Below, one piece after another: positions 38,701 through 49,600 of a DNA stretch of 64,000 nt. The notes below the pieces were generated by a model that was not told the origin of the DNA, ran no database searches, and saw only the letters and a program-made list of their open reading frames with translations. Made by a program: the position numbers and the translations under genes. The stretch lies in contig NC_090132.1 of NCBI RefSeq assembly GCF_040581485.1, positions 19,677,911 to 19,741,910 of the forward strand. The letters run 5' to 3'. The stretch is from Linepithema humile (lineage: Eukaryota > Arthropoda > Insecta > Hymenoptera > Formicidae). How positions within the stretch are numbered: the stretch's first letter is position 1; every line of letters begins with the position of its first letter.

Positions 38701-41700
38701 CTTTTAATAATGACTAGAATTTTTTTTATTGTTCTTATGACCAGAACTATTGATATGATGGGTTGAAACGGTAGAACTCTTGGAATACTTGTACTTTATG
38801 GCTCATACGTTCGAAATCCGGTGAGATGCTGGAAGGTGAGACGGGAAGTTAGCATCTCATTTCTTAAAATTTTATTTTTTTGTTTTTTTGGCGTAATTCG
38901 ATAGAACTATTGTTAAAAACTATCTAGAACTGTAGAACTATAGTGTATGCGAGCAGAACTGTCGTTTTTTCATGCGATGTCAAAATATGATATGCTAACT
39001 TCACACACGTCTTTAGTTATTGCTAAAAAAATTTTAATAACTTATAGCTACAGCGCAAAGTGCATTTTATTTTGCATTTGCGTTTCATGTACCGCAAATT
39101 TGTGGCGTAAACCCATGATTTCTGATAACACACATATATGCAATTATATATTTATAAAACTGCTTTTGCTTCTGTATAGTTATTACAATAGTTCTTTACA
39201 TACAATAGTTCTATACATTGCGGAATATATTACTATCGGGGGCGTTGCAATATAGTACGCAATATACGTTTCAGCGTAGCAAAATTTGGAGGGGCACAAA
39301 ATTGTAATAGACCCCGATAATTTTTGAAGTGTGTAAAAACCGCGTGGTGGCATGGCGTTTTTTTTTTTTGCTTAGCGCTTGGAGCGCCCGAACCACTTCC
39401 AGCGTAGGGGCATTTCTGACGGTCGCAACGCCCCCGATCACAATATAATATAACAAAGCTTTAGAGGCTTAGATGAATAATACAATTATATTCCTTAATT
39501 TATCTCAAGTAAAATTGAGTAAAATTTAAATTTAAAACTTATTACTCGCTACTTTTACTGAAGTAATATTGATTTTAAATTGGTTAAAGGATTATTAAAA
39601 AGACATTCACAAATGTCTCATGAAATTCTTATTTCAGTCTTTTGATCAGGCTTTTCTTAAATTGTGCTTCAAAAACAATTGATATTTATTAGATAAAATA
39701 TTTTGTATGTCATTGTAGTATAAATGTATTTGTATATTTTACAGATAAACCTTCGCGCTTCAAATCGCCATATATAAAGTTTAATGTGCGTAGTAATTAT
39801 TTTATAAATATTAATTAATTTAAACACTAATCTGCTTTTATTTTTTTATTTTACAGATCAACTTTGTGCGCGTAATCGGTGCTACAAAATATATTTGTTC
39901 CATCGTATAGTATAACAAAATGCGCGTCGGGAGTGCCGTTAATGCCGAGAGTTATAGCGAATCTATAGATGAACGCATTTTTGCTGTATGACAAATATTG
40001 GGACACGATTTTTTTTGACTTTAGGCTTGGCTCGGGGGAGGGAAAGGTCGGTTTCAATCATAAAATCTCGACTACGGCAGGGCAATCTTCGGTTCTACGT
40101 GCAGCGCGCTAGTTGTACAGATAGCCGGACTGTCAAAGGTAGTCGAGGACGGCTACCGGAGTTAGTCAAACGCTACCGATTGCTTTTCAGATGTCTTGTA
40201 TCTAGTCGGTTGATTGGATGACTAATCACCTCATCTTCTTCAAGCTTATCTTTGCCTTCTGTTTTGAGAGAATCGTGCCCCAATTGGTAAATGTGGTCGT
40301 CTGAAACGCGGACGGAATTCGCGCGTAACGTCACAGCTTGGACAATTCGGTTCGATTCGCCTGTGATGTCGGGAGTGCCGTTTTAAGTATCGCGCGATTT
40401 TCGTATTCAGGTACGCATGCGAGCAATGCATGCGCCGCGAACGCGTGAGATTCAATGTGAGTGCTTCGAAGGACCACTGAGAGGAGGAGGAGGCTCAGGA
40501 GGAGCATCGGGCGCCGGCGGAGCAACTTTACGGTAAATAATAATTCATTTATTTGTTGAAAATGTTGTAAATTAAAAGACTTAAAATATTTACATTAGTT
40601 AATATTGATTATTATTAGAATTTATTTACATATTTATTACTTTTTATTTTAATAATTAAACTTTTTCAATAATTCTTTTATTTCATATTTGCTTACAAAA
40701 AGAATTAAAAGTTCAATGTACTCAATTATGATTTGATAAATATTCATTATGATCGCAACTATAATCTTGACTTATTTTTGTATTTTACAGATCATCAACT
40801 ATGCAGATCAACAGAATGACAACTCCGCTGCTGCGCATCAATCGGTGAGTGAGTTTATAATTTGTCTTGATTGTTATTAAGATAATGGATCTATAAGATA
40901 CATACTATAAAATTTAACACATTGTAGATCGTATATGATATTGATTTTATAAAAATTTTAGCGCATTTATAAAAATTTTTAGTTTTGCACATTGCAAAAT
41001 ATTTTAAATTTAGTTAGTTTCTAGAAGAACAAATTATTTATTATCTTGATAAATTTAAATTATATTTTTTGTCACACGCGTTGTATATATTTTATATATA
41101 TTTATCTGTTAACATGTTCCATGTCGCTCTGATTTTACATAACTTTCTATTTATGTCGTGAAATTTATGTATATGTTGTAAAAAATTATAATTATAGAAA
41201 TTACTAAAAATAAAATGTAACACACACAAAATATGTTGTACATCATAAAAAGCTATAATAAATTTAAGAAATATAAAATATTTTATTTTAAACGGCCTGA
41301 ATAGAAAATTTAGTGAGGCCACCAGTAAGCCACACGGCATGGAATATGTTAATAATACCACACAAGATTATTCGAAACACGTAAATTAACATTTCAAAAA
41401 CAGGACATGTTGATTTATGTTTCCGGTTTGCAATGAGTTAAAAAATATATGAATTAAAGAGTATGAAAGTGTAGACAAGAACATTATATGAGGACTAGTT
41501 TGTCTCTTTGCAATATTTGGGATATTTTTCATTAATTTGAGAATGAAAAAATCTTTTTACTTTTTATTTTATCCTCGTATATGTGAATACAATAAAAATA
41601 GGATAAATTTCAATATGAAATATAGAAAATCATACAATGCAATATTATAAGCATAATGATATACAAGAATGTTATAGATAAAAACATAACAAATATATAA

Positions 41701-44700
41701 TGTCATAGATCCATTATTTTAAAATGGATGGGCCAGGACTTAGATTCGTTGAATATTTAACTCTGGAATATTTAATGAATGTTCTTTATAAATAAGAATT
41801 AAAGCAAGATATATATATATATTGAATTATTCAAAAAGTTTATAGTCTTTTTTTATGACAAAATCAAAAACAATTTTTATATATTTATATGTTCATTTAT
41901 TTAGTAATATGTATAAACAAGTTGTTAAAGATGGCCAAATGTTGTCGAAAACAACGTACATATATTATTGAATAAAGATGAATTTAAATATAAAAAAATT
42001 GTTTTTTATTTAGTCATAAAAATTGCTACAAATTTTCCGAATAACTTAATATATTAAAATTTTTGAAATACATATGCGAATGTAAATATAAGTTACAAAT
42101 AAAAAGAATATGTTTTACACAAACGGGACAAAAATTGAAAATTTATGTTTTACATTTGAAATAATTTATTTAATAAAAGAGTGCATTTTTTGTTATCGAT
42201 TTTTGTTTGGTTATTGATTTTGAAATATATTTGAAATATAGTCTTGCTATACGCTAATTTCTTCAGAATCTTTTCTAGCCTATCCATGTATCCGTGGTCC
42301 CATGGCTTAATTGATTCCATGGTTGAGCACGGAAATTCAAGATTTGTGGTCCCATCGATGATGGTCGAGCACGAATCTTGAAATAATGTTGATAACGATC
42401 GACCATCGAAATGGTCGACTATCAAATTTCCAAATTGTGGTCAACACAAATTTCAGAACTCTGCGCTAAGCGTCTTATAAAAACTACTCTTAAATTTTTT
42501 AATGTCGAGAGATACAATTTGCGTACTCGCCAACATTCGCTTTTGTTCGGGCAACTTATGTATCCGGAAGCGATCCTATCAGCGCGATACACTCGCTTAC
42601 GTGTGATAAGGCAGCGCTCTATGCAACCACCTTGGAAAGGGGAACAGCAATAGAGAAATTATAGTCGAATATATAGTCGAATATATAGTCGAAATATATA
42701 CGTGTATACACTTTCGTATGTGTGTGACAAGCGCACATTGTTAAGCGATAAAGCACATACGCGTTTGAATAGCGATGCGGTTATCGAAAAATTTCAACGA
42801 CAATCTATTTAGATAAATTGCTTCCTAACCATTTAATATCCCTTTCGATGAGCCATAACACACTCATTACAAAAAAGTCGAATTCTTATGCATGTCGTGC
42901 TTTTAGTACTTTTATTAATAAGAATCAATATCTATATAATATTTATTATTTTCAACAACAAAATATAATCGTAAAAACATATAAAAATTGATCGCTTGGT
43001 TTGCAGTGACGCGGCATAACGGTGAAAGCAGAAATTTTAGGAACCTTTTCGTTTTTTTTTTTTTTTTGCGTTTGGGGCGCGTGAGCGACTTCCAGCATAG
43101 GGGCGCTTAAGACGGTCGCAACGCCTCCGATTACTATACTTGTTTTATCTTTCATATAGTAATAATAGATAAAAGACATAATTCCCTGTAAGCTATACTT
43201 TATGATTGATATCACTACTAAAACTAACACAATCGATTTATCAGTTATTAACGCGAACCAATTTATATAACATTTATGTGTTATGAACAGACTTCGCGAC
43301 ATTATCCTCTCTTTCGCCTTTCGAGTAAATTACATCAGTCCATTCGTAGTTTGTTTGAGGCTGTGTCCGCATTATTCTATTCTCAAAAGCAACGCGTTGG
43401 AATTTCCATATAAATATGACCTCGCGAGTGCTGTCGCCTCAGCGGTCACAACTCAGCGGTCTTGCACAAATGAACGCATAAATTAAACTTCGAATATCCT
43501 GATGCATATATAGAGATAATATCAGTCGACGATACTAGTCCAAAAATTTTCTCTACAGTTCATAAATAAAACCGCAGTATCAGAAATTAAACGAAGTTTT
43601 TCACGATTTAATATATATATGCGCCACTATGCGCAATACAACAGTTCGATTTTCTAGCATCATCGATAATGAGATTATGGTATTGATAGATTGATTGGCA
43701 GTGACGGACATAATGATAAAACGAACTAATTCCATACGTGACGTGCTTGTGGTCATATAATATAATTTATGTAATTATGTTGCGCGCTTGCAATATTAAC
43801 AGTCAGCGTGTTAGGTAGATATCGAATGTTTCATGAAACGATTAATCGTATAATATATTATCCATTTATCTACTTAAAATATACTACATTTATAGAATAT
43901 ATTGTGTTATAATCTATTTCGATTCATAATTTATTTATGACGAATACTAGTGGTCACACGTTCGTAACACGCATGTGAGAAAAGAAGCCGCTTAATACGT
44001 TTACCCTTGGTATTTCGCGGCTGATCACTACGCCGGCGTGCGACGAGCTGATTTTCTCCGCTCTCAGACGCGACGAAACGTGCGGATCGATTGCGATTTT
44101 TCACGCGTACCGATTCGTAGGTAAACAGAACGTAAGGGGCATTTCCGTAAAGCACAGCTGGTGCCTCAGGCGAGGACCAGTATATTTACACGTGTAATCG
44201 TTCTTTGATTTATGGGGGCCAAAAGTGCGAAAGAGAGAGGATGGAGAGGGTTCTTTTACACTCCTGTTCCGACCCTTCTGATCCGCGCGCGGCACTGAAT
44301 CAATCATCATAAGCTGCGATTGTTCGTAGCACGTGCTTCCCTTTCGCTAGTTTTGCGATCGTCTAATACTGTTGATGCTTCGTACAATGAGTTAAATCGT
44401 TTGTCATAGTTACATTATTTCGTACTTTTATGTGGTGTGAAGTTATATCGTTTGAAATCTATTATAAAATGAGATGGCAAATTTTCATATTATTTATTTA
44501 CTTTATATTATCGTATTAATGTTATATAAATATTTCGTCAAACTTTTAAATTTATTTTACAACTTTAATAAAAAAGTAAATAAATTTTTTTCTTCAAAAA
44601 ACATCACATAGGTAAAGTATGTAGCAGGAAATGGCTTATACAACTAGCTACGCAAAAGTTAAACGAATTTTCTAAACACACTCACTTTTACTTTTATATA

Positions 44701-47700
44701 AATGTCAACCGCTGACGTCGCGTTTCGGTGTTGATATTTTCTATTAAGTTTATTAAATACGTATACATGGTGGAAATCAAATAGAATGAGAATTGTGTGG
44801 ATACGCAGTCACATACGTCGCCGGAAATTTCCGGTATAATGCGACGCTTAACTTTCATGCATTTCGTCCAAAGTTTGAAGCTGTGGGTGAGGTCATGGAC
44901 CATCTAACTTATACTCGAAAACGTTATAACCCAGCGAAGCCCCTGAGGGATTGGACGGTGTCGACGCGTGTGAGAGAGAATGTCACGGGATGTTACACTC
45001 CCTTCCTGTTCATCTGGTCGACAGCTTTGTCCACCTACTGTCATCCTTTGCTCCTCCCTTTCCGCGCAGTCGTCGCCCTTTGAAACCTACTTTCATTCCG
45101 TGTAATAGCTTTTTGAATGTCGTCGCTCAATGCACGTCGAGTGCATCGGCCGGTTATTGCGGTGCATTGATTTCTGAGAGGAAAACCACGTGAGCACACG
45201 GGTGTAAAGAGTCGGTTCGGAACCTTATTTCCCACGTTATCCATTTTCCGGATTGCGGAAAGGAATGAAGTAAACATGTGCCAATAATCGCTGTAGCCGT
45301 AGATGTTTTTTTCTTGCACAGACCATTAAACCACGAAGTGCGTTCTCCAGCCTTCTTTGCATTGTTTCGGATTTAAGGAGGCGAAAAAATATTACACAAG
45401 TAATTTATAAATTGATTTGTGTTTATACCGTATGATTATTATATTAGATATTTTTTATATCATAAAGTAAATTTATTTTTAATTTTTTTTGCTATGTTTT
45501 AAAAACATTTTAGAGAATCTCAATCGATATTAAGTACGATCAACTAACGTTACTTATCTTGCGGACACTTTACCGTTATTTACAAGATAAGATTTTCCTT
45601 GCGCTCAGTCCCATAGTTTCTCCTCTTTCCAATTACAGTACAATCATCGCGTTTTCCTGATTCCACGTATCGATCAGGCAATTCCGGGTTAATAACACCG
45701 TAACAACGCCCTTCGGTCTCTAAACAGCTCGAGGAAGCAGTAGATTTTAAAAGAGAGAGCGGGGGAAAATGCGCGCGACAAGGGGTCGAGCGAAAGGGAC
45801 AGAAAGAGAGAAAGAGTGAGAGGGTGGTCGTAAACCGAGAGCCTGTTTCGGGCAGGGGAACGAGATTATCGTTGTAAAGTTCCTATCTAACGAATTTATG
45901 AAACGCTACACCGTCGAGCCCTGATTTAATAACCGCAGACTCCGGGCGGTCCCCGCCGCCCCTCGAGTCCCTCCGTTCTCCGTTATCGTAAATTCCCGTC
46001 GTCGGCGCGCGTCCTTGTGCCGTTGGTCGGTAGGTGTTCGAAAGTCTCTTCTTGTTCGAAAGCCGTTACGAGCGGGGTAGAGCGGCGCGGGATTGGAGCG
46101 CAAGAACGAGAACCTTTCTAGGAATTCCGAGGAATTCCTTTCGCCCGCTCTTTCGGTTGCCGACCCGCTCGGACCCAACCCAAGAGATCCCATCAACGAG
46201 ATATCGGTCGCACGGTCTTTTCCAGACGCGGTTGCACCCGCGGACTTTACGAACTTAATCCTCCTTAAATCCCCGGTCGCATCTGCATCTGTGAGATGAA
46301 TACGATTAATTTTTTTCGTATGTAACTCGATGGAAATAAATTAGATGTAAATATAGCGAAAATTATCGTTTTATCGATCGCGCATGCATCAAAGGGATGA
46401 ATGATAAAGCGATTTTGCTTGCGTTTATCACGATGGTGAACGAGGAATAAATTTTTGAGAACCAAGATCAATTTTGCACGCGCCGAATACGGGTGTAAGA
46501 AATATACACTGCAAATTGCTTGGTTTCTTTGCAACAGCTTAGTTCTTAATCTAACGAATAAACCGAACTGATTTGAACTGAACGAAAATGCAGTGTACGT
46601 CTTGCTTTTCTATTGCTATTCTCTTATTTTGCGAGGGTTTTGTACGACGCGAGGTGAGGCGCCGCGCCGCGCCGCGTTGAAGAATACCGGGTGCCGGCAG
46701 ATGTTGCCCTGTGAAAAATTCCTTGCTCGAACAGCAGCGCGGCGTAATCTCCCTTTATAGGCGGTCCGAGAGGATGTCGGGCATGAGTATTTCAAAGTCT
46801 AGTTCCCGTGTCGACGCGCGAGATAGATGCATTTAAATCGCCTAATCATTTTACGTCGAGCTGCCGCGTTTCTTTCTCAGGGACACGTTTGCATTCCGTC
46901 CGCTTTCCTGCAAGTGAGAACATGGGAGCAATAAGGTACGTCATTGTTTTTGGCTCTCTGACGTATGGTTGCACCCGCGATTTTCTGACATAACGGCACT
47001 GCCGCTGCGCATATACTTACCTCGAACAAATCTGCTTCTGATCTTTTTCCCGTTCGTCGTGTTCGAAGCTTACTCACCAGTTGCGAAGCAATTTTGAAGT
47101 ATTACCGATAACAACATTGTTCTCGGCGCGATAGCACGCTATGCGTATATTTGAGTGTAAAATTCAACATATACACATACACATACATCATTGTAATGCC
47201 ATTAGGTATTATTGAAAACAAAATTTAAATTGGCAAAGAATATTATTGTAAACTAATAAAGAATTTGTCTTTTTTTAAAATTGTTTATTATAAAACTTTT
47301 TTATTAAAATATTCAAAAATTATTAAACTTTAAGAACTTGTCGTTTTATTTGATATTATTGCAATCTATTAACAGGACGTTATTAATTATACGATATAAT
47401 ATTTTGGATTATGTTACAGCGACTGAAAACTGATATTATTAATTAGTATTATTAAACTAGTGTGATATCGTCGCCTAGATTAAAATATATCAAAGCAATT
47501 TGTACGTCCTGAATATCATGATTAATATTTGACCATGTAAAATGTTTTGTAAATCTTCTATTCTATCTATATCGATTTTGTCTACACTACTCGCATAGTG
47601 TATCCTATACACTACGTGTATGTGTGTGTGTGTGTGTGTGTAGTATGTGACAATACTATTTCTGGTATTAATTTTTAAAGAACACGAACGCGCCAGCGCT

Positions 47701-47830
47701 ACGGTGCTGTTACAGCTCACGTTACGTGTTGTCTATTTGATACATTCTGGATGATCTGTAATTTACAACGTCGCAGGTGACGTTGCTAGAGCAAAGCGAT
47801 GGAGACGGAGACAGTGAAGGGATGGTCGAG
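35702..47830 (+). CDS. 5' coding exons of an unidentified gene with very long introns
   Basis: Exon 1, 35702-35740, encodes MGELEQQANALFI and ends at a perfect GTAAGT donor in phase 0. A frame-compatible exon at 47777-47830 has an acceptor (AACGTCGCAG) and a GTATGC donor. It encodes VTLLEQSDGDGDSEGMVE, again phase 0 at both ends. A second phase-0 cassette of the same length, 40791-40844, lies between them (TTTTACAG acceptor, GTGAGT donor) and encodes IINYADQQNDNSAAAHQS; it may be alternative or spurious because it sits among repeats. The intron is 12 kb or, with the cassette, two introns of 5 and 7 kb. The gene must continue to the right, since no stop is reached. The product is not recognised. 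An alternative start, ATG 47798, would use another frame of the last exon. Confidence 0.45.
36027..36125. repeat. Inverted repeat (hairpin), MITE-like
   Basis: Left arm 36027-36069 and right arm 36080-36125 share 22 exact bases around GCAAATCGACCAATCACA and its complement, plus GCAGTAATG and AACCG ends, with a 10-base loop. Confidence 0.8.
37806..38661 (+). repeat. 154-bp tandem array inside the MULE-like element
   Basis: Units start at 37806, 37959, 38113, 38267 and 38421 (periods 153-154). Each begins TAGCGTCACTAG and includes ATAGTTCTGG, AATCATAGTTCCCAGTCCC and TATTATGCCCGC. Four units are full length and the fifth is partial and split by the nested MITE. Confidence 0.9.
38469..38625. mobile_element. 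157-bp palindromic MITE nested in the array
   Basis: Nearly the whole element is an inverted repeat, with ends GGCGGTATTCATAGTCCG and the reverse complement of GCCGGTATTCATAGTCCG. It is flanked by the 5-bp duplication CATAG (38464-38468 and 38626-38630). The uninterrupted site is preserved in the other array units as AATCATAGTTCCC, so the insertion point is proven inside this window. Confidence 0.9.
39235..39437. mobile_element. MITE-like element with 14-bp TIRs, copy 1
   Basis: Ends are ATCGGGGGCGTTGC and its reverse complement GCAACGCCCCCGAT. The interior has a T12 run and the block CTTCCAGCGTAGGGGC. The minus strand has a short open frame (IGGVATVRNAPTLEV) shared with copy 2. Confidence 0.75.
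39941..40382. mobile_element. 442-bp insertion with a 15-bp target duplication
   Basis: The 15-mer GTCGGGAGTGCCGTT occurs at 39926-39940 and again at 40368-40382. In the 54-kb repeat copy the same sequence occurs once, without the insert. This supports an insertion with a 15-bp duplication, which fits target-primed (LINE/SINE-type) integration. The inserted DNA is GC-richer, has no obvious poly(A) tail, and its family is unknown. Confidence 0.6.
40411..40530 (+). other. Exon-like segment within the dispersed repeat
   Basis: An acceptor-like CGTATTCAG precedes a frame open to a GTAAAT donor-like site. It encodes CFEGPLRGGGGSGG and a Gly/Ala-rich end. The 54-kb copy keeps part of the frame (CLEGPLKGEKG) but has lost the acceptor AG. 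Confidence 0.25.
42299..42420. repeat. Cluster of short inverted repeats
   Basis: The palindrome TCGACCATCGAAATGGTCGA lies near 42400. GGTCCCAT and GGT(T/C)GAGCACG occur twice each, and CAAGATT pairs with AATCTTG. Together they suggest a compact foldback or relic element. Confidence 0.5.
42660..42701. repeat. 13-bp tandem repeat, three copies
   Basis: The unit ATATAGTCGAATA is repeated about three times, ending in AT-rich sequence. Confidence 0.8.
42995..43137. mobile_element. MITE-like element with 14-bp TIRs, copy 2 (partial)
   Basis: Shares the GACTTCCAGC(A/G)TAGGGGC block, a T-rich run and the end GGTCGCAACGCC(T/C)CCGAT with copy 1. The other end has diverged or is missing. Confidence 0.6.
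47617..47641. repeat. (GT)n microsatellite
   Basis: Alternating T and G, about 12 units, 130 bp upstream of the exon at 47777. Confidence 0.9.
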
Positions 47831-49554
47831 GTATGCGTTTCCATCCTGTGGAACTTGAAACGTGCAAATAATGCAATGAATCATGTAACAGTGATTCCCG
47901 ACGGTTGACATTAAATTGATTTGCACGAAATAAATTTGATTTACATGCATATAATAAATAGCTATATTTTATGGAGCTAAACTCATTACAAATTGATGCA
48001 AAATCGTCGACTACATATCGATTACAATTATTAGAATTGCATTAGTATGTATTTGGGTTAGCGATCGCTGTTATTATTATATCTCCAAAATATATTGATT
48101 TTGTTTGTGTGTGAAAGACAGTTTTAATAGAAATTTTTTTGAATATATTATGTATATTTGATTATTATCAAATAGACATTTTGCTAGGATTATGTGAATG
48201 TGAATGTATTGTTTTCTTATAAGTAAATCGATCAAAATTCGATTTTTTGCTAAATTAACTCGCACAATAACCGACGTGATGATTTATAAAAAGAGCGTGT
48301 GCTGCATTTTGCGCAAAAGATTTAGCGTAAATCGATACTTTGGCCGATCGAACATCTCCGATGAGAAGCGTTCGGTTCATAAGTCAGCGGGGGGAAAAGC
48401 CGCGGCAGAGTGGCCTGAATCTTGACGTTAATCGTTAGGGTATGTGTACACACTCCAGGTGATATTCTCTCGGTCGACATTTATTGCTCTCGAGGTAATG
48501 CCTTTTCCTGGGCCGTAAACAGGCCGTAATTTACGGATCTGCTTCGACTCTGGGCTCTGGAAGAATAATTGTTGAGACACTCGCGCTGTTGTACATTTGC
48601 CTCGTTTATCTGTCGCGTTTCATTTAGTATAGTGTTTGATGATCCTGTGATTTCGTTAAACGATAGAGTTTATATTGCGTGAAATAATTGAACTGCAATT
48701 TGATATCACAATAATTTCAATAATGTTGATTATGCAGGAACGTAAATTATTAACTTTTAACTGATTGGATTAAATCTGAATTTTCGATGAAAATTTTAGT
48801 ATTAAATTTAGAAAATTTACAAAAAATAAGTATTTGCGATTTTTCAGGCTAAGAATTAAAATTTACATATGACAGATGATTATTAATTAGAATCTAAGTA
48901 CGAATCACATCTACCACCATCAATGATATTTGCGTAATCCATCAATATCTCACGCAATAACGTTTATCCAATTTTACGAGCAATTTTCAGAGAAAAGAAA
49001 TGACTTATGCGGATGATATAACGCTCTCCGTGAGGCGGAAGACGGCTATAAAGCATTTATAAGTTTCTATTTCGTGAAAATTTCCGCGTTTTCTGAGAGC
49101 CGCGCTCGCGCCGTCGTAGCTATCTCAAGGATACGTGTGTCTTCATTGATTCCACTTTCCTGTTTCTTTTCTCGCGTTTTGTTTTCCCGTACGAGACCGA
49201 GCTCCGGTGTAACTCGAGTTCCCAACCACGCGCAAATGTCATTTGTGGACGTGCCTTTGCGCGCGCGTGCACATCCCGCAGCGTAGCTAACGGGTGTGCG
49301 ACGCCGACGACGACACGTCGGCTGTGCGTCTGTTTCCATGGTTACGGTGGACGTGGAGCTAGGACCGTACGCCTCGTGCAACCCCCCTTCGGTGCTGATG
49401 CGCGCAGGGGTTCGAGAGGGGTCGCGTCGAGAAAGGGGCTGGCCGCAGGCGAATTAAGAGTTTGAAAGGGCTCTATCTCCTCTACTCGGCCTTTTTCCCT
49501 ATCTTTCCTTTGCTTCTTCTCTTCCTCATCCTCCCTCGTATGCTTTTCTTTGAC

Positions 49555-49557
<3 letters not shown>

Positions 49558-49596
<39 letters not shown>
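49558..49596. repeat. (TC)n microsatellite
   Basis: About 19 CT units within a CT-rich stretch. Confidence 0.95.

Positions 49597-49600
<4 letters not shown>

Larger units (their letters stand above)
37471..39010. mobile_element. Mutator-like (MULE-type) non-autonomous element, 1540 bp
   Basis: Terminal inverted repeats of about 347 bp (37471-37817 and 38662-39010) start ACGTGTGTGAAGTTAGCATA at both ends and stay about 95% identical by eye. The element is flanked by an exact 9-bp duplication, CTTTAGTTA, at 37462-37470 and 39011-39019. A 9-bp duplication and long TIRs are typical of Mutator-like elements (established). The interior is a 154-bp tandem array with a nested MITE. No transposase frame is present, so it would depend on a helper. 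Both TIRs contain many CAATAGTTCT-type motifs. Confidence 0.85.
39711..40545. repeat. Dispersed repeat, copy 1 (interrupted)
   Basis: Segments 39711-39752, 39856-39940 and 40383-40545 match, in order, the single stretch 54121-54400. Shared blocks include CTTTGTGCGCGTAATCGGTGCTA, GTCGGGAGTG, CGCGCGATTTTCGTATTC and TCGAAGGACC, split here by two insertions. Repeat class unknown. Confidence 0.7.
40845..47776. other. Intronic DNA of the unidentified gene
   Basis: Includes CpG-rich islands at about 44.0-44.3, 44.8-45.3 and 45.7-46.3 kb with many meaningless overlapping frames, and a (GT)n run at 47617-47641. No other coding exon could be supported. Confidence 0.4.

Noticed and set aside
40284..40362. 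tRNA-like A and B box (GGTTCGATTCG) near the end of the 442-bp insert
   Set aside because: The boxes lie at the 3' end of the insert in plus orientation, not at the 5' end as in tRNA-derived SINEs, and no cloverleaf forms.
46921..46935. Possible short first exon, ATGGGAGCAATAAG before GTACGT
   Set aside because: Phase 2 end is incompatible with the exon at 47777 (gives an immediate stop) and no other acceptor exon was found.
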